Part shown: piece after piece, positions 37,236-45,884 of the stretch
Position numbering within the stretch: position 1 is the stretch's first letter
Layout of the letters: each line of letters starts with the position of its first letter
Translations under genes and position numbers: made by a program
Assembly: GCA_017458005.1 (NCBI GenBank)
Contig: JAFTGH010000002.1
Span: forward strand, 46,441 to 110,440
Source: Prevotella sp.
GTDB lineage: Bacteria > Bacteroidota > Bacteroidia > Bacteroidales > Bacteroidaceae
Direction of reading: 5' to 3'
DNA: 64,000 nt
The notes under the pieces: model-generated
What the model saw: the letters and a program-made list of their open reading frames with translations, nothing else
What the model was told of the DNA's origin: nothing
The model's database searches: none

Positions 37236-39557
37236 ATGAGAAAAAGAAAAATTTTGATGAACTGCAAAGTTAACGCCCCCAAGGGGCAAGTGTTCGAGAG
37301 TAATCTCGAGGAGTATGCTAAAGTCACCAAGTCGGACGAGGTGGCGAGTCTGATTCACCGCATCCGCACGACGGACGACAAGGAGGAGCGTCGCAAACTG
37401 AAGAGTCGCCTACCCTTCCGATGCCCGCACTACTTCCGCTTCAAGGACAACCACCGTGCGCAGGATGCCATTCTGCCTGAGGCATTCACGTTTCAGACCT
37501 GCGTGGACATCGACGATGCCGAGCAGGTAGAGAAAGCACTCTCTCACGCATACCTTATGGATAAGACAGAGGGAGGCGAATGGCAGGGCAAACTGCTGCA
37601 TGTGGAGTATTCCGCATCGAGGAAACTGCATCTGGACATCCGCATCCCCGTGGGTATGACCATCAAGGAGGCACAGATAGCATATTGCAAAGCGCTGGGT
37701 GTCGACTTCGACGATGACTGTTGCTCACCAGAGCGCATGATCTACATCACTGACGAGGCATCACAACTCTACACAAGTCCTGAGTGGCAGACTGTGCTGT
37801 CGGACGAGGAGATAGCAATGCGTCGCAAAGCCTTTGAGGAGCGAGGACTGGACATCGACGGTCAGAAGCGTGGCAAGATGTCGGCTGACAGCACATCGAC
37901 CGCACACAGCGATGACGATGACACCGCTGACAGTGGGGTGATTTATCCTGTTGACTATCAGGGAATCGCCTATGAGAAAATTGTAGAGGAACTGGCTGAC
38001 CAGTTGGGCGGGGCTCCTGAGCATGGCAACCGCAACGACTTCATCTTCCTGATGAGTTGCCACCTGCGCCACATCTGCAATGATGACCCACGATGGATAA
38101 GACAGGTGATGCCTGACTACGGAGAGAGCCATGAGCGGGTGACAGAGACCATCCAGAACGCATGCAAACGCAAGCAGTCGGCAGCCATGAGCAAGAAAAT
38201 GCGTACAACCCTCGACCTCTGTCGCCGTCAGATGAATGCGGAGCAGGATAGTGAAAAGCATGCGCTGATGAGTGAGCCGATTATGCCCGAGCGACTCCCT
38301 ACTCCAGTGAGGAATGCCATTATGAACGCTCCAGAGCATTGTCGCCCGGCACTGGCTCACGCCATCTTCCCTGCCCTTGCTGCCCACATGGGTGGTGTGA
38401 AACTGGAATATGCCGACAATACGGAGATGGAGGCGACGATGATGTGTGTGCTGGTCGCTCCCATGTCGAGTGGTAAGTCTTGTGTCAAGAAACCTGTCGA
38501 GATGCTTATGAGGGATATCACAGCGAGTGACCTTATCTGCCGACAGCAAGAACAGGAATGGAAGGACTCCATGAACAGCCGCTCTGCCAACAAGGAGAAA
38601 CCTGTCCGTCCTGACAACATCTGCATCCAGATAGTAGACTCCGACATGACAAACGCAGCCTTCACACAGCGTCTTGCCGATGCCGAGAGGGCTGGCAACA
38701 AGAGCCTGTACACGATGATGGATGAGATAGAACAACTCGCAAAGATGGCGGGTGGCAACTCCAGAGAGATGGTGACACGTATCATCTGTCGCAACTTCGA
38801 TACAGATATGTACGGACAAGAGCGCGTGGGAGCGCAGTCGGTGACGGCAAGGGCACACATCCGCTGGAACTGGAATGCGTCGACAACTCCCGCATCTGCC
38901 ATCCGCTTCTTCCGCAAGAATGTCAACGACGGTACCGTGTCACGTCTCAATTTCTGTACGATTCCACAGACGGAGGATAATGGACTGATACCTGTCTACA
39001 AACGCTATGACGACAAATATGAGACTAAAATGCAGCCCTTCTTGAATATGCTCAAGGAGGCAAAAGGACTCATCGTCTGTCCACAAGCGAAGCGACTGGC
39101 TCAGCAACTCAGTATGCTCAGTGTGGAGCGTGCGGCACTCTTCGACGACGACGGCTATCGCATCCTCGCACGACGTGCCATCGCCATCACCTTCCGAAAG
39201 GCTTGTATGCTCTATGTCATGAACGAGAACAAATGGTCGCGAGTGATAGAGGATTTCTGCCGCTGGTCGTTCGATTACGATATGTGGTGCAAGATGACTC
39301 TGTTCTGCGATGCCCTGAGTGAGGAAAGGGAGGCGGAGCAGCGGGTGATGCGTGGGGGTGTCGCCAACCAACTTGAACTGCTGCCTGAGGTGTTTACTCG
39401 TGAGCAGTGCCGCTCCATGCGTATCCAACAGGGATGCAAGAATCCAAACCCCAAAGACCAGTTGGCACAGTGGACAAAACGTGGTTTCATCGCCTTCGAC
39501 AACACCACGCAACAATACCAGAAAACCAAAAAGTACCTCTCAAGCCACGTGGCTTGA
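37236..39557 (+). CDS. BT4734-like/DUF3987 protein, predicted primase-ATPase
   Basis: This 773-residue protein has two parts. Residues about 60-200 match the BT4734/BF3469-type N-terminal domain. They carry CVDIDD (Asp91, Asp93) and SASRKLHLD (about 126-134), an order that recalls the DxD and SxH motifs of archaeo-eukaryotic primases; this reading is inference. An Asp-rich linker (about 215-235) follows. Residues about 350-700 are DUF3987-like, with Walker A-like APMSSGKS (408-415) and an acidic YTMMDEIEQL near 485. No integrase is beside it. The linker is encoded by the third copy of the CGATGAC repeat. Confidence 0.8.
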   Translation: MRKRKILMNCKVNAPKGQVFESNLEEYAKVTKSDEVASLIHRIRTTDDKEERRKLKSRLPFRCPHYFRFKDNHRAQDAILPEAFTFQTCVDIDDAEQVEKALSHAYLMDKTEGGEWQGKLLHVEYSASRKLHLDIRIPVGMTIKEAQIAYCKALGVDFDDDCCSPERMIYITDEASQLYTSPEWQTVLSDEEIAMRRKAFEERGLDIDGQKRGKMSADSTSTAHSDDDDTADSGVIYPVDYQGIAYEKIVEELADQLGGAPEHGNRNDFIFLMSCHLRHICNDDPRWIRQVMPDYGESHERVTETIQNACKRKQSAAMSKKMRTTLDLCRRQMNAEQDSEKHALMSEPIMPERLPTPVRNAIMNAPEHCRPALAHAIFPALAAHMGGVKLEYADNTEMEATMMCVLVAPMSSGKSCVKKPVEMLMRDITASDLICRQQEQEWKDSMNSRSANKEKPVRPDNICIQIVDSDMTNAAFTQRLADAERAGNKSLYTMMDEIEQLAKMAGGNSREMVTRIICRNFDTDMYGQERVGAQSVTARAHIRWNWNASTTPASAIRFFRKNVNDGTVSRLNFCTIPQTEDNGLIPVYKRYDDKYETKMQPFLNMLKEAKGLIVCPQAKRLAQQLSMLSVERAALFDDDGYRILARRAIAITFRKACMLYVMNENKWSRVIEDFCRWSFDYDMWCKMTLFCDALSEEREAEQRVMRGGVANQLELLPEVFTREQCRSMRIQQGCKNPNPKDQLAQWTKRGFIAFDNTTQQYQKTKKYLSSHVA
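37905..37950. repeat. In-gene copy of the CGATGAC repeat
   Basis: The segment reads CAGCGATGACGATGACACCG, then CTGACAGTGGGGTGATTTAT. It matches the reverse complement of the right upstream arm at nearly every position and the left arm with a few more mismatches. It encodes the Asp-rich linker around SDDDDTADSG. Confidence 0.88.
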
Positions 39558-39558
39558 G
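39539..39558. repeat. Perfect 20-bp palindrome across the stop codon
   Basis: CTCAAGCCACGTGGCTTGAG is its own reverse complement and contains the TGA stop of the primase/ATPase gene. No T run follows on either strand. Confidence 0.85.
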
Positions 39559-39630
39559 GGGAATTCTCCCTTTGCATTTTCTCTTTGTTTAATCCAATTA
39601 ACTTCCTGAAATACTGGCAGATAAAACAAA

Positions 39631-39656
39631 GGGCAGGAACGAAAACGCTCCTGTCC
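39631..39656 (-). terminator. Probable terminator after the restriction-modification gene
   Basis: An 8-bp stem with one wobble pairs 39631-39638 with 39649-39656. On the minus strand TTTGTTTT follows. It lies about 65 nt after the gene's stop. Confidence 0.6.
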
Positions 39657-39719
39657 ATAAGTGACTATCTGTATTATAAGATTTTATTAAACCGAAATTT
39701 TCTGGCTATCTTATTTCAA

Positions 39720-42047
39720 TTACTTCAAAAATTTATATTCAAACAAGGTAGGTACAATCTCATTTAAATAATATTGCTTTACCTTTGCTGCCAAAGTTTG
39801 TATATTTCCATTCAGACTAGGATATTTATATATCTTTTTCCCTGTTTTTTCGTCTTTATAGGACTCATTGAGTTCTTGCTTTATTTGGTAAAGTCCATAT
39901 GTCGTTTCTGGGTTATAGCCGTCAGTCTTTTTAGCATCAGACAACACCTTATTCCATTGTTCTACTAGACCCCTTTCTGTTTTATTGTATTTTAATTCTT
40001 TGATGTCCTTGGATGCTATAGTATCATGAGTTGATGTATCAAACGTAAGTTCATTGACGTAGGAGCGCCCGTCGGAACCTTTAAAAGACAACATGTGATT
40101 CTGTGGTTCTAACACCGTAAAAAACAGACATTTCAACAGAAAATGCTTAAGTTTTCCATTCCTGACATCTCGGAAGAAATCATCTGATCCATCTGCAGAC
40201 TTCATAACCCGACCTCTCTCTGTCCACGCTCTATTATATGTCACATACCGACTGGCTGCAAACATAGGCAATTTCTCTAAATAATTGTCTTTTCGTAGAT
40301 AAAAGCCGTTACCATCGTATCTTGCAGCACGAATCAAAGTCGACATGTTGTCAGGATTATCGAAGCCACTACTGTAGACTGCCATATATCCAAGGATATT
40401 GTCATTCACGATTGGTTTCACTCGTATACTGTTTTTCGTGAACTTCTCATAACCGTTCTTTTCACAAACAATACCCTCCTTCTTATCATCATCAAAAGTT
40501 CGTTTGTCAAAATATGCTTCGCTATACATCTTGTGAATTTTCTCTATCTCAAGGTCTTTTATGTATTTAACGTTGTTCTCAGCGTCTATCTCATAGCCTT
40601 GTATATTGAACTTCTCAAGTTCGCTGTCATCCTCATTACTCCATAGCGCACACATAATGCAGGCGTTCTGATTACGATGGAAGTGACGACGGTTGAAACC
40701 ATAACCCTCAATAAACTTTTTATTAATCAAATGCTGTGCTTTCCAGTATTTCGCAGGAGAATAGACCACATAACTATCAGTTGGCTGACGTAAATAATAT
40801 TCAAAAGCAGACCAAATAAAGGCATTGCCAAGTTCATTTGTCGCTGCTCCTTTTACATTTTTCTTCATCGTTTGCACAACAAAACTCTGTTTCCAAACAG
40901 AAGATTTTTTACCAGCCTTTTTCTTTTGATGTTCAATAGAACTTGTATCAGTGAATGGAGGATTTTCGAAAAGGATAATAGTACACTTTTCGTCATCCAC
41001 ATAATGCTTTAGGATCTCGTTGTTCACAAACTCCTCACTTAATGCATCTGCACCTCTGACTAGCCCCATGTTAAAGGTGTCGTCATGTTCAGTAGGAGGT
41101 ATAATATGTCGCACTCGATCTCCAAGTTTTTCCATCAATACCTTGTACTCATAGTATTCAAGAGTTGAAACGATAACGTGACTCAGTTCTTCATCAGTCA
41201 GGTTCTCTTCCAAGTTACCTGTACCCGCACAACGATCAATAATCACATAATCATTCCCCTCTGGTACCCGAGCAATTGCCTTTCTAAGTAAGTCATGTGA
41301 CTTCTTGGCATATATGCTGTGAGTATAGAATGCGCCAAGATTTTTCTTCTGAAGGACATCATTCAGTTTATCCATCAAATACTCAAATTTCAGATTGGTC
41401 TCACCATTATACGGTAAAATAAAACGCTTTAAGACATTAGGTCGACGTATCTCTCCGATAATAGCCACCTTACCACTCTTGTCACCTATAAAGTCAGCCT
41501 TTCGGGCTCCAGGGCGCAACTTATAATATGTCTGAGCCCAGCCAACAATGCAGTTCTCGTCTATGTTTATCGGGGTATAGTTTTCTGTTTTCAGAATTGC
41601 AATCATCTGAGACTCCTGCCAGTCATTGCTGTAATTAAACTGCGCTATGGGCTGTTCACACACAAAGTCTTCAATACCCTTTGAGGATGCACCGATATAC
41701 ACTTGTTCAATATCCTGTTGATAGTCAGAAGAGTGATAGAGGTACGCCTGATGCTCATTGAGTGATACTAAAAGGATATTGGCAGGGATAGGTTTACCTT
41801 TGATACGCATGGATGACAGGTATCTGATAACCTGTGAAAGTACTTTGTTTAGATTCGAAATTGAAAGTTTGAACTCAATGATATTTCCATTGACCACACC
41901 GTCAGAATAGTCCTGACGAACAGTTTCTTCAGAATAATGCCTATTGATCCTTGGCAAGTATGCTTTATAAAAGTCTTTACTGCCTTCTGCTTCGTCATCA
42001 TAATGAGATTGCATCTTGTTTACTCCATTAAAAGTCTTGTCTGCCAT
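39720..42047 (-). CDS. Single-chain type II restriction-modification enzyme (type IIG-like)
   Basis: This 775-residue protein has an N-terminal nuclease-like region: Asp46 or Asp49, then EFK (Glu58, Lys60), the PD-(D/E)xK pattern. The N6-adenine methyltransferase core follows, with GAFYTHSIYAKK (238-249), the AdoMet motif DRCAGTGNLE (271-280) and the catalytic motif NPPF (362-365). The C-terminal 300 residues should include target recognition. Codon use is much more A/T-rich than in neighbours, a sign of transfer. It has a long structured leader. The cut site cannot be predicted. Confidence 0.83.
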   Translation of the reverse strand: MADKTFNGVNKMQSHYDDEAEGSKDFYKAYLPRINRHYSEETVRQDYSDGVVNGNIIEFKLSISNLNKVLSQVIRYLSSMRIKGKPIPANILLVSLNEHQAYLYHSSDYQQDIEQVYIGASSKGIEDFVCEQPIAQFNYSNDWQESQMIAILKTENYTPINIDENCIVGWAQTYYKLRPGARKADFIGDKSGKVAIIGEIRRPNVLKRFILPYNGETNLKFEYLMDKLNDVLQKKNLGAFYTHSIYAKKSHDLLRKAIARVPEGNDYVIIDRCAGTGNLEENLTDEELSHVIVSTLEYYEYKVLMEKLGDRVRHIIPPTEHDDTFNMGLVRGADALSEEFVNNEILKHYVDDEKCTIILFENPPFTDTSSIEHQKKKAGKKSSVWKQSFVVQTMKKNVKGAATNELGNAFIWSAFEYYLRQPTDSYVVYSPAKYWKAQHLINKKFIEGYGFNRRHFHRNQNACIMCALWSNEDDSELEKFNIQGYEIDAENNVKYIKDLEIEKIHKMYSEAYFDKRTFDDDKKEGIVCEKNGYEKFTKNSIRVKPIVNDNILGYMAVYSSGFDNPDNMSTLIRAARYDGNGFYLRKDNYLEKLPMFAASRYVTYNRAWTERGRVMKSADGSDDFFRDVRNGKLKHFLLKCLFFTVLEPQNHMLSFKGSDGRSYVNELTFDTSTHDTIASKDIKELKYNKTERGLVEQWNKVLSDAKKTDGYNPETTYGLYQIKQELNESYKDEKTGKKIYKYPSLNGNIQTLAAKVKQYYLNEIVPTLFEYKFLK

Positions 42048-42345
42048 ATAGTAATTGATAGTTTAATAGCATCGACTATCAATCACGCCATGACACAAAA
42101 GTGTGATGCACCTTTGCGTTCAGCTATGAGGCAGCCTCGGATGGAAACCCCAATAGTTACAAGTATGCATCACACAAGTGCGAATGCATTGCTATATAGT
42201 AACTATTAAGGTGTTCCATGCAAAACACCTCACCACGTATTATCTCGTTGCGTTTTTATTTCCAAGAAGTTTCCGAGGCTTTTGGCTGAACGCGAAATAA
42301 TAGCGAATGCTTTGTTAATAGTCCGGATTTCTCCCGAACCGCTTG
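42048..42345 (-). promoter_or_regulatory. Long structured 5' leader of the restriction-modification gene
   Basis: About 290 nt separate the promoter from the ATG at 42047. Perfect pairing segments are 42101-42110 with 42166-42175 (10 bp), 42116-42124 with 42285-42293 (9), 42133-42141 with 42272-42280 (9), 42152-42160 with 42199-42207 (9) and 42209-42215 with 42224-42230 (7). ATTGATAG/CTATCAAT at 42054-42082 forms a hairpin just before the start. Some pairings exclude each other. A 20-codon frame begins at 42219. Confidence 0.78.
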
Positions 42346-42376
42346 CAAAAATACAAAAAATCCCGATACTCTCAAA
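42346..42376 (-). promoter_or_regulatory. Promoter of the restriction-modification gene
   Basis: On the minus strand TTTG (42373-42376), a 19-nt spacer and TATTTTTG (42346-42353) match the consensus. Confidence 0.78.
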
Positions 42377-42473
42377 AGAATAACGGGAAAATATTTTTCA
42401 ATATGTCCTTCTCTGTCAGTTTCTATCTCAGCCCATAGGCAATCTTCGTTTTTATTTGGTTAGACATTATTTA

Positions 42474-42683
42474 TCAGAACAAATCCATTTTCTTAAAGAA
42501 CTCATCACTGTCTTTGTACTCATACACTCTTCCTTCCTCCGCATCAAGCAAAGACTGTTCGTATCGAGAAAGACGTTTCTTGCGTGGGACGCTGACTTTC
42601 TCAACACCTACAAGTGATTTCACTATCCGCCTGATATTAGGCAGATAAGATGAGTCTTTCAGTGTTATAACAAGTTGTGTCAT
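42474..42683 (-). CDS. Orphan antitoxin-like protein
   Basis: This 69-residue protein opens with MTQLVITLKDSSYLPNIRRI, continues with a basic region VPRKKRLSRYEQS, and ends in an acidic helix. The layout resembles Bacteroidetes antitoxins that pair with RelE-type toxins. No toxin gene follows; the restriction-modification promoter region begins within 100 bp. The start is set at ATG 42683 by the promoter at 42705. Confidence 0.65.
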   Translation of the reverse strand: MTQLVITLKDSSYLPNIRRIVKSLVGVEKVSVPRKKRLSRYEQSLLDAEEGRVYEYKDSDEFFKKMDLF

Positions 42684-42704
42684 TTTTATTTCTATTTTAT
42701 AAAG

Positions 42705-42735
42705 CAAAGGTAGTCATTATTTCTCAAACGGCAAA
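42705..42735 (-). promoter_or_regulatory. Promoter of the orphan antitoxin-like gene
   Basis: On the minus strand TTTG (42732-42735), a 19-nt spacer and TACCTTTG (42705-42712) match the consensus. Confidence 0.75.
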
Positions 42736-42864
42736 GAATTTGGAAGAAAAAGTAGAAAAGTAGGAAATACGGAATGTAGACATGAAGGTGTATTTCTATA
42801 TGTCATTTAATCTTTTTTAAGAAAAATATTGGGTGTCAGGAGAACAACGTATTGCATTTTTTTG

Positions 42865-42872
42865 TAATTTTG
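42865..42872 (+). promoter_or_regulatory. rpoD promoter, -7 box TAATTTTG
   Basis: TAATTTTG lies 72 nt before the ATG at 42945. No good -33 element is seen. It implies a leader of about 70 nt. Confidence 0.65.
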
Positions 42873-42944
42873 CATCGTTTTACGGTATTAATTAGTACAC
42901 ACGCTTGATTTTCAAGCAGTTAAGGAAAAAGAGAGAAATTTTAA

Positions 42945-43817
42945 ATGAGACAATTAAAGATTCAAAAGAGTATTACGAATCGCTCAAGTGAGGCACTGGA
43001 TAAATATCTGGTGGAGATCGGTCGTGCGCCATTGATCAGTATTGACGAAGAGATTGAGTTGGCTCAAAAGATTCGCAAAGGTGGTCCTGAGGGTGAGCGT
43101 GCCAAAGACAAACTGGTGACAGCCAACTTGCGATTCGTGGTGTCAGTGGCAAAGCAGTATCAGCATCAGGGATTGACGCTGACTGACTTGATTGACGAGG
43201 GTAACATCGGCTTGATAAAAGCCGCACAGAAGTTTGACGAGACACGTGGATTCAAATTTATCTCCTATGCGGTATGGTGGATTCGTCAGAGCATTCTGCA
43301 GGCTATCGCCGAGCAGAGCCGTATCGTGCGTCTTCCGCTTAACCAAGTCGGAAGTCTTAACAAAATCAGTCACGAGATCAATAAATTCGAGCAGGAGCAC
43401 CAGCGCCACCCCTCTGTATCGGAACTGAGCGAGGCTACGAACCTCGACGAGGAGAAGATCGGTCAGAGCCTGATGGCTGACGGTCATCACGTATCCATCG
43501 ACGCTCCTTTCCAGGATGGCGAGGACAACTGTATGCTGGATGTGATGGCAAGTGGTGACGACTCCCGCACCGACCGTCAGGTGGACCATGAGTCGATGGC
43601 TCAGGAGTTGAACACGGTGCTTCAGAAGGTGCTGAAAGACCGTGAGATCACTATTATCCGTGAGTGCTTCGGCATTGGTTGCCATGAGAAAGGTCTGGAG
43701 GAGATCGGCGACCGTCTGGGACTGACCCGTGAGCGTGTGCGTCAGATTCGTGAGAAGAGTATCGCCAAACTCCGTGAGTCTGGTAATGCACGTATTTTGA
43801 TGAAATATTTGGGCTAA
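42945..43817 (+). CDS. rpoD: Primary sigma factor, sigma-70 family
   Basis: This 290-residue protein is the short Bacteroidetes-type primary sigma. It lacks region 1.1. Region 2 is present, with DLIDEGNIGLIKAAQKFDETRGFKF-type sequence and the melting helix YAVWWIRQSI. Region 3 follows, and region 4.2 is TRERVRQIREKSIAKLR. It recognises the TTTG/TAnnTTTG promoters found throughout this window. The DUF5686 gene follows after about 40 bp. Confidence 0.94.
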   Translation: MRQLKIQKSITNRSSEALDKYLVEIGRAPLISIDEEIELAQKIRKGGPEGERAKDKLVTANLRFVVSVAKQYQHQGLTLTDLIDEGNIGLIKAAQKFDETRGFKFISYAVWWIRQSILQAIAEQSRIVRLPLNQVGSLNKISHEINKFEQEHQRHPSVSELSEATNLDEEKIGQSLMADGHHVSIDAPFQDGEDNCMLDVMASGDDSRTDRQVDHESMAQELNTVLQKVLKDREITIIRECFGIGCHEKGLEEIGDRLGLTRERVRQIREKSIAKLRESGNARILMKYLG

Positions 43818-43856
43818 AACTTTGTCGCCTCAAAATTATTGAGTAATTTTGGGGTC

Positions 43857-45884
43857 GTGAAGTTAAAGGCACATGTCATAATCATGATGGTGAGCATGTT
43901 AATTTTCATGCCCACCATTTGTTTTGCCGTGGAGGTGTCTGACTCCCTCATCTTGGAAAAGATATGGAGTTACAGGCGTAATTTCGCCCATAAGGTGGAG
44001 GGCGGAAGCATGAACTCGTATATGCGCTATACCCTTGACACGGAGCGGCGCAACTTCTCGTTGTTTCTTGTCCCCTCCCTATACGCTGTCGCAAGGGGTG
44101 ACAGGGAATACATCTCAGAGTCGTACGGCAGACTGGCGATGAAGGACCTGCATGAGTTCTCGATGAAGCCGCAGGTCATCAGCAGCACCATCCGCCATAA
44201 CAGGCAGGTCAGCGACGCTTTCATGGAATACCTGACTCCTAATATCTATGATGTCACGATCTATGACGAGAAGATACTGTCACCGTTCCACCGCCACAAC
44301 CGAATCTTCTACCGCTATCATATCGCCCATGACGGCACCAATCTCACCCGTGTCTCTTTCCGTCCGAAGTTGAAGAACACGCAGTTGATTAAGGGGCATG
44401 CTGTCGTGGACACCAATACGGGGCGTGTCGTCTACACCTCATACGATGGTGAGTTCAACATGCTGAAGTTCCATATCGACGTGGTGCAAGGGACGGAGGA
44501 CAACAATTCCATGTTTCCGCAAAGATGCAAGACAGACCTGAATTTCGTGTTCTTGGGCAACCGTATCAACACCCACTTCCTCGCCACCTATAACGCCCCC
44601 ACTACCCTGCCCGACTCCCTGCGCGAGGTGGAGGACTATCACCGGATGGACAGTCTTCGCACCATCCAACTGCGGGACGACGAGCATGCCATCTATCGGA
44701 AATACTTTGAGCGGAAAGAGCAGGAGAAGGAATCTGCAGTAGAGGACAGCGCCAAGCGCAACCATACGCTCAAGCATATTCTGATGGATGTCGGGGACGC
44801 GTTGGTCACCAGTTCCCATGCCAAATCGGGTGGTGCCAGTTTCAAACTCTCGCCCATCCTCAACCCGCAGTATATCAGTTATAGTCACAGTCGTGGATTG
44901 TCGTACAAAATCCAGTTGGGTGCCCAGTATAACTGGAATAAGAAGCGCTACCTGTCTATCAAGCCGCAGATAGGCTATAACTTCGGCATCAAGCAGTTCT
45001 ATCACTACACCCCTATCCGAATGACATACAATCCCAAGCGTAACGGATATGCCGAGATTGTCTTCGCCAATGGCAACCGCATCTCGAACAGCAGTGTCCT
45101 GCAGGTTATCAGGGAGAAATACGGTGATGACGTGAAGGGATATGAGCATATCGACCTCGACTATTTCACGGACAACTATATCAAGGCATATAATAACGTG
45201 GTGGCATACGACTGGCTGGAGATCAAGGCTGGTCTGGTGTACCATATCCGCAAGCCTGTGAATGTGTCGGGAATGCAGGAGTTCGACCAGCCGACAATCT
45301 ATCGCAGTTTCGCCCCCACCCTGACGTTGCATCTCTCCCCGTGGAGAAGAGGTCCATACCTCACCCTCAACTATGAGCGCAGTTTCAAGAACATACTCCA
45401 GTCAACGTCAGAGTATGAGCGTATCGAGTTTGATGTCAGTCATAAGTTTCACCTGCTCGGTTTGCGCACGGTCAATCTGAAGGGAGGCTTGGGACTGTAT
45501 ACCAACAGCAAGACCACCTATTTCCTCGACTATGCCAATTTCCGTGACGAGAACCTGCCTGGCGGATGGGAGGATGAGTGGACTGGCAATTTCCAGTTGC
45601 TGAGAAGCCAGTGGTATAATATGTCCAACTACTATCTGCGGCTGAACACCTCCTACGAGTCGCCCCTGTTCGCTTTCTCGTTCCTGCCATGGATAGGAAA
45701 ACATATTGAGAAAGAGCGCTTCTATTTCAGCATGCTCTCTATTCAGCATACCCGTGCCTATAGTGAGATTGGCTATAGCGTCTCCACCCGATTCCTGTCG
45801 GTGGGGGCATTCGCCAGTTTCCTGAACACCAGGTATCGGGATTTCGGTTTTAAGTTCACCTTTGAGTTATTTAGAAAATGGTAG
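43857..45884 (+). CDS. DUF5686 family outer-membrane protein
   Basis: This 675-residue protein starts with a signal peptide if GTG 43857 is used (hydrophobic 7-22, ending CFA). The DUF5686 core follows, and the C-terminal half has many amphipathic strands ending in FKFTFELFRKW, a beta-barrel-type last strand. Many relatives carry an N-terminal carboxypeptidase-like domain; this one does not. TTG 43839 is an alternative start. The last bases overlap the AddA-like ATG. Confidence 0.78.
   Translation: MKLKAHVIIMMVSMLIFMPTICFAVEVSDSLILEKIWSYRRNFAHKVEGGSMNSYMRYTLDTERRNFSLFLVPSLYAVARGDREYISESYGRLAMKDLHEFSMKPQVISSTIRHNRQVSDAFMEYLTPNIYDVTIYDEKILSPFHRHNRIFYRYHIAHDGTNLTRVSFRPKLKNTQLIKGHAVVDTNTGRVVYTSYDGEFNMLKFHIDVVQGTEDNNSMFPQRCKTDLNFVFLGNRINTHFLATYNAPTTLPDSLREVEDYHRMDSLRTIQLRDDEHAIYRKYFERKEQEKESAVEDSAKRNHTLKHILMDVGDALVTSSHAKSGGASFKLSPILNPQYISYSHSRGLSYKIQLGAQYNWNKKRYLSIKPQIGYNFGIKQFYHYTPIRMTYNPKRNGYAEIVFANGNRISNSSVLQVIREKYGDDVKGYEHIDLDYFTDNYIKAYNNVVAYDWLEIKAGLVYHIRKPVNVSGMQEFDQPTIYRSFAPTLTLHLSPWRRGPYLTLNYERSFKNILQSTSEYERIEFDVSHKFHLLGLRTVNLKGGLGLYTNSKTTYFLDYANFRDENLPGGWEDEWTGNFQLLRSQWYNMSNYYLRLNTSYESPLFAFSFLPWIGKHIEKERFYFSMLSIQHTRAYSEIGYSVSTRFLSVGAFASFLNTRYRDFGFKFTFELFRKW

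Noticed and set aside
37761-38858. 365-residue minus-strand frame over the primase/ATPase gene
   Set aside because: Shadow frame with Cys/His-rich random composition; the plus-strand gene has Walker motifs, a promoter and family resemblance.
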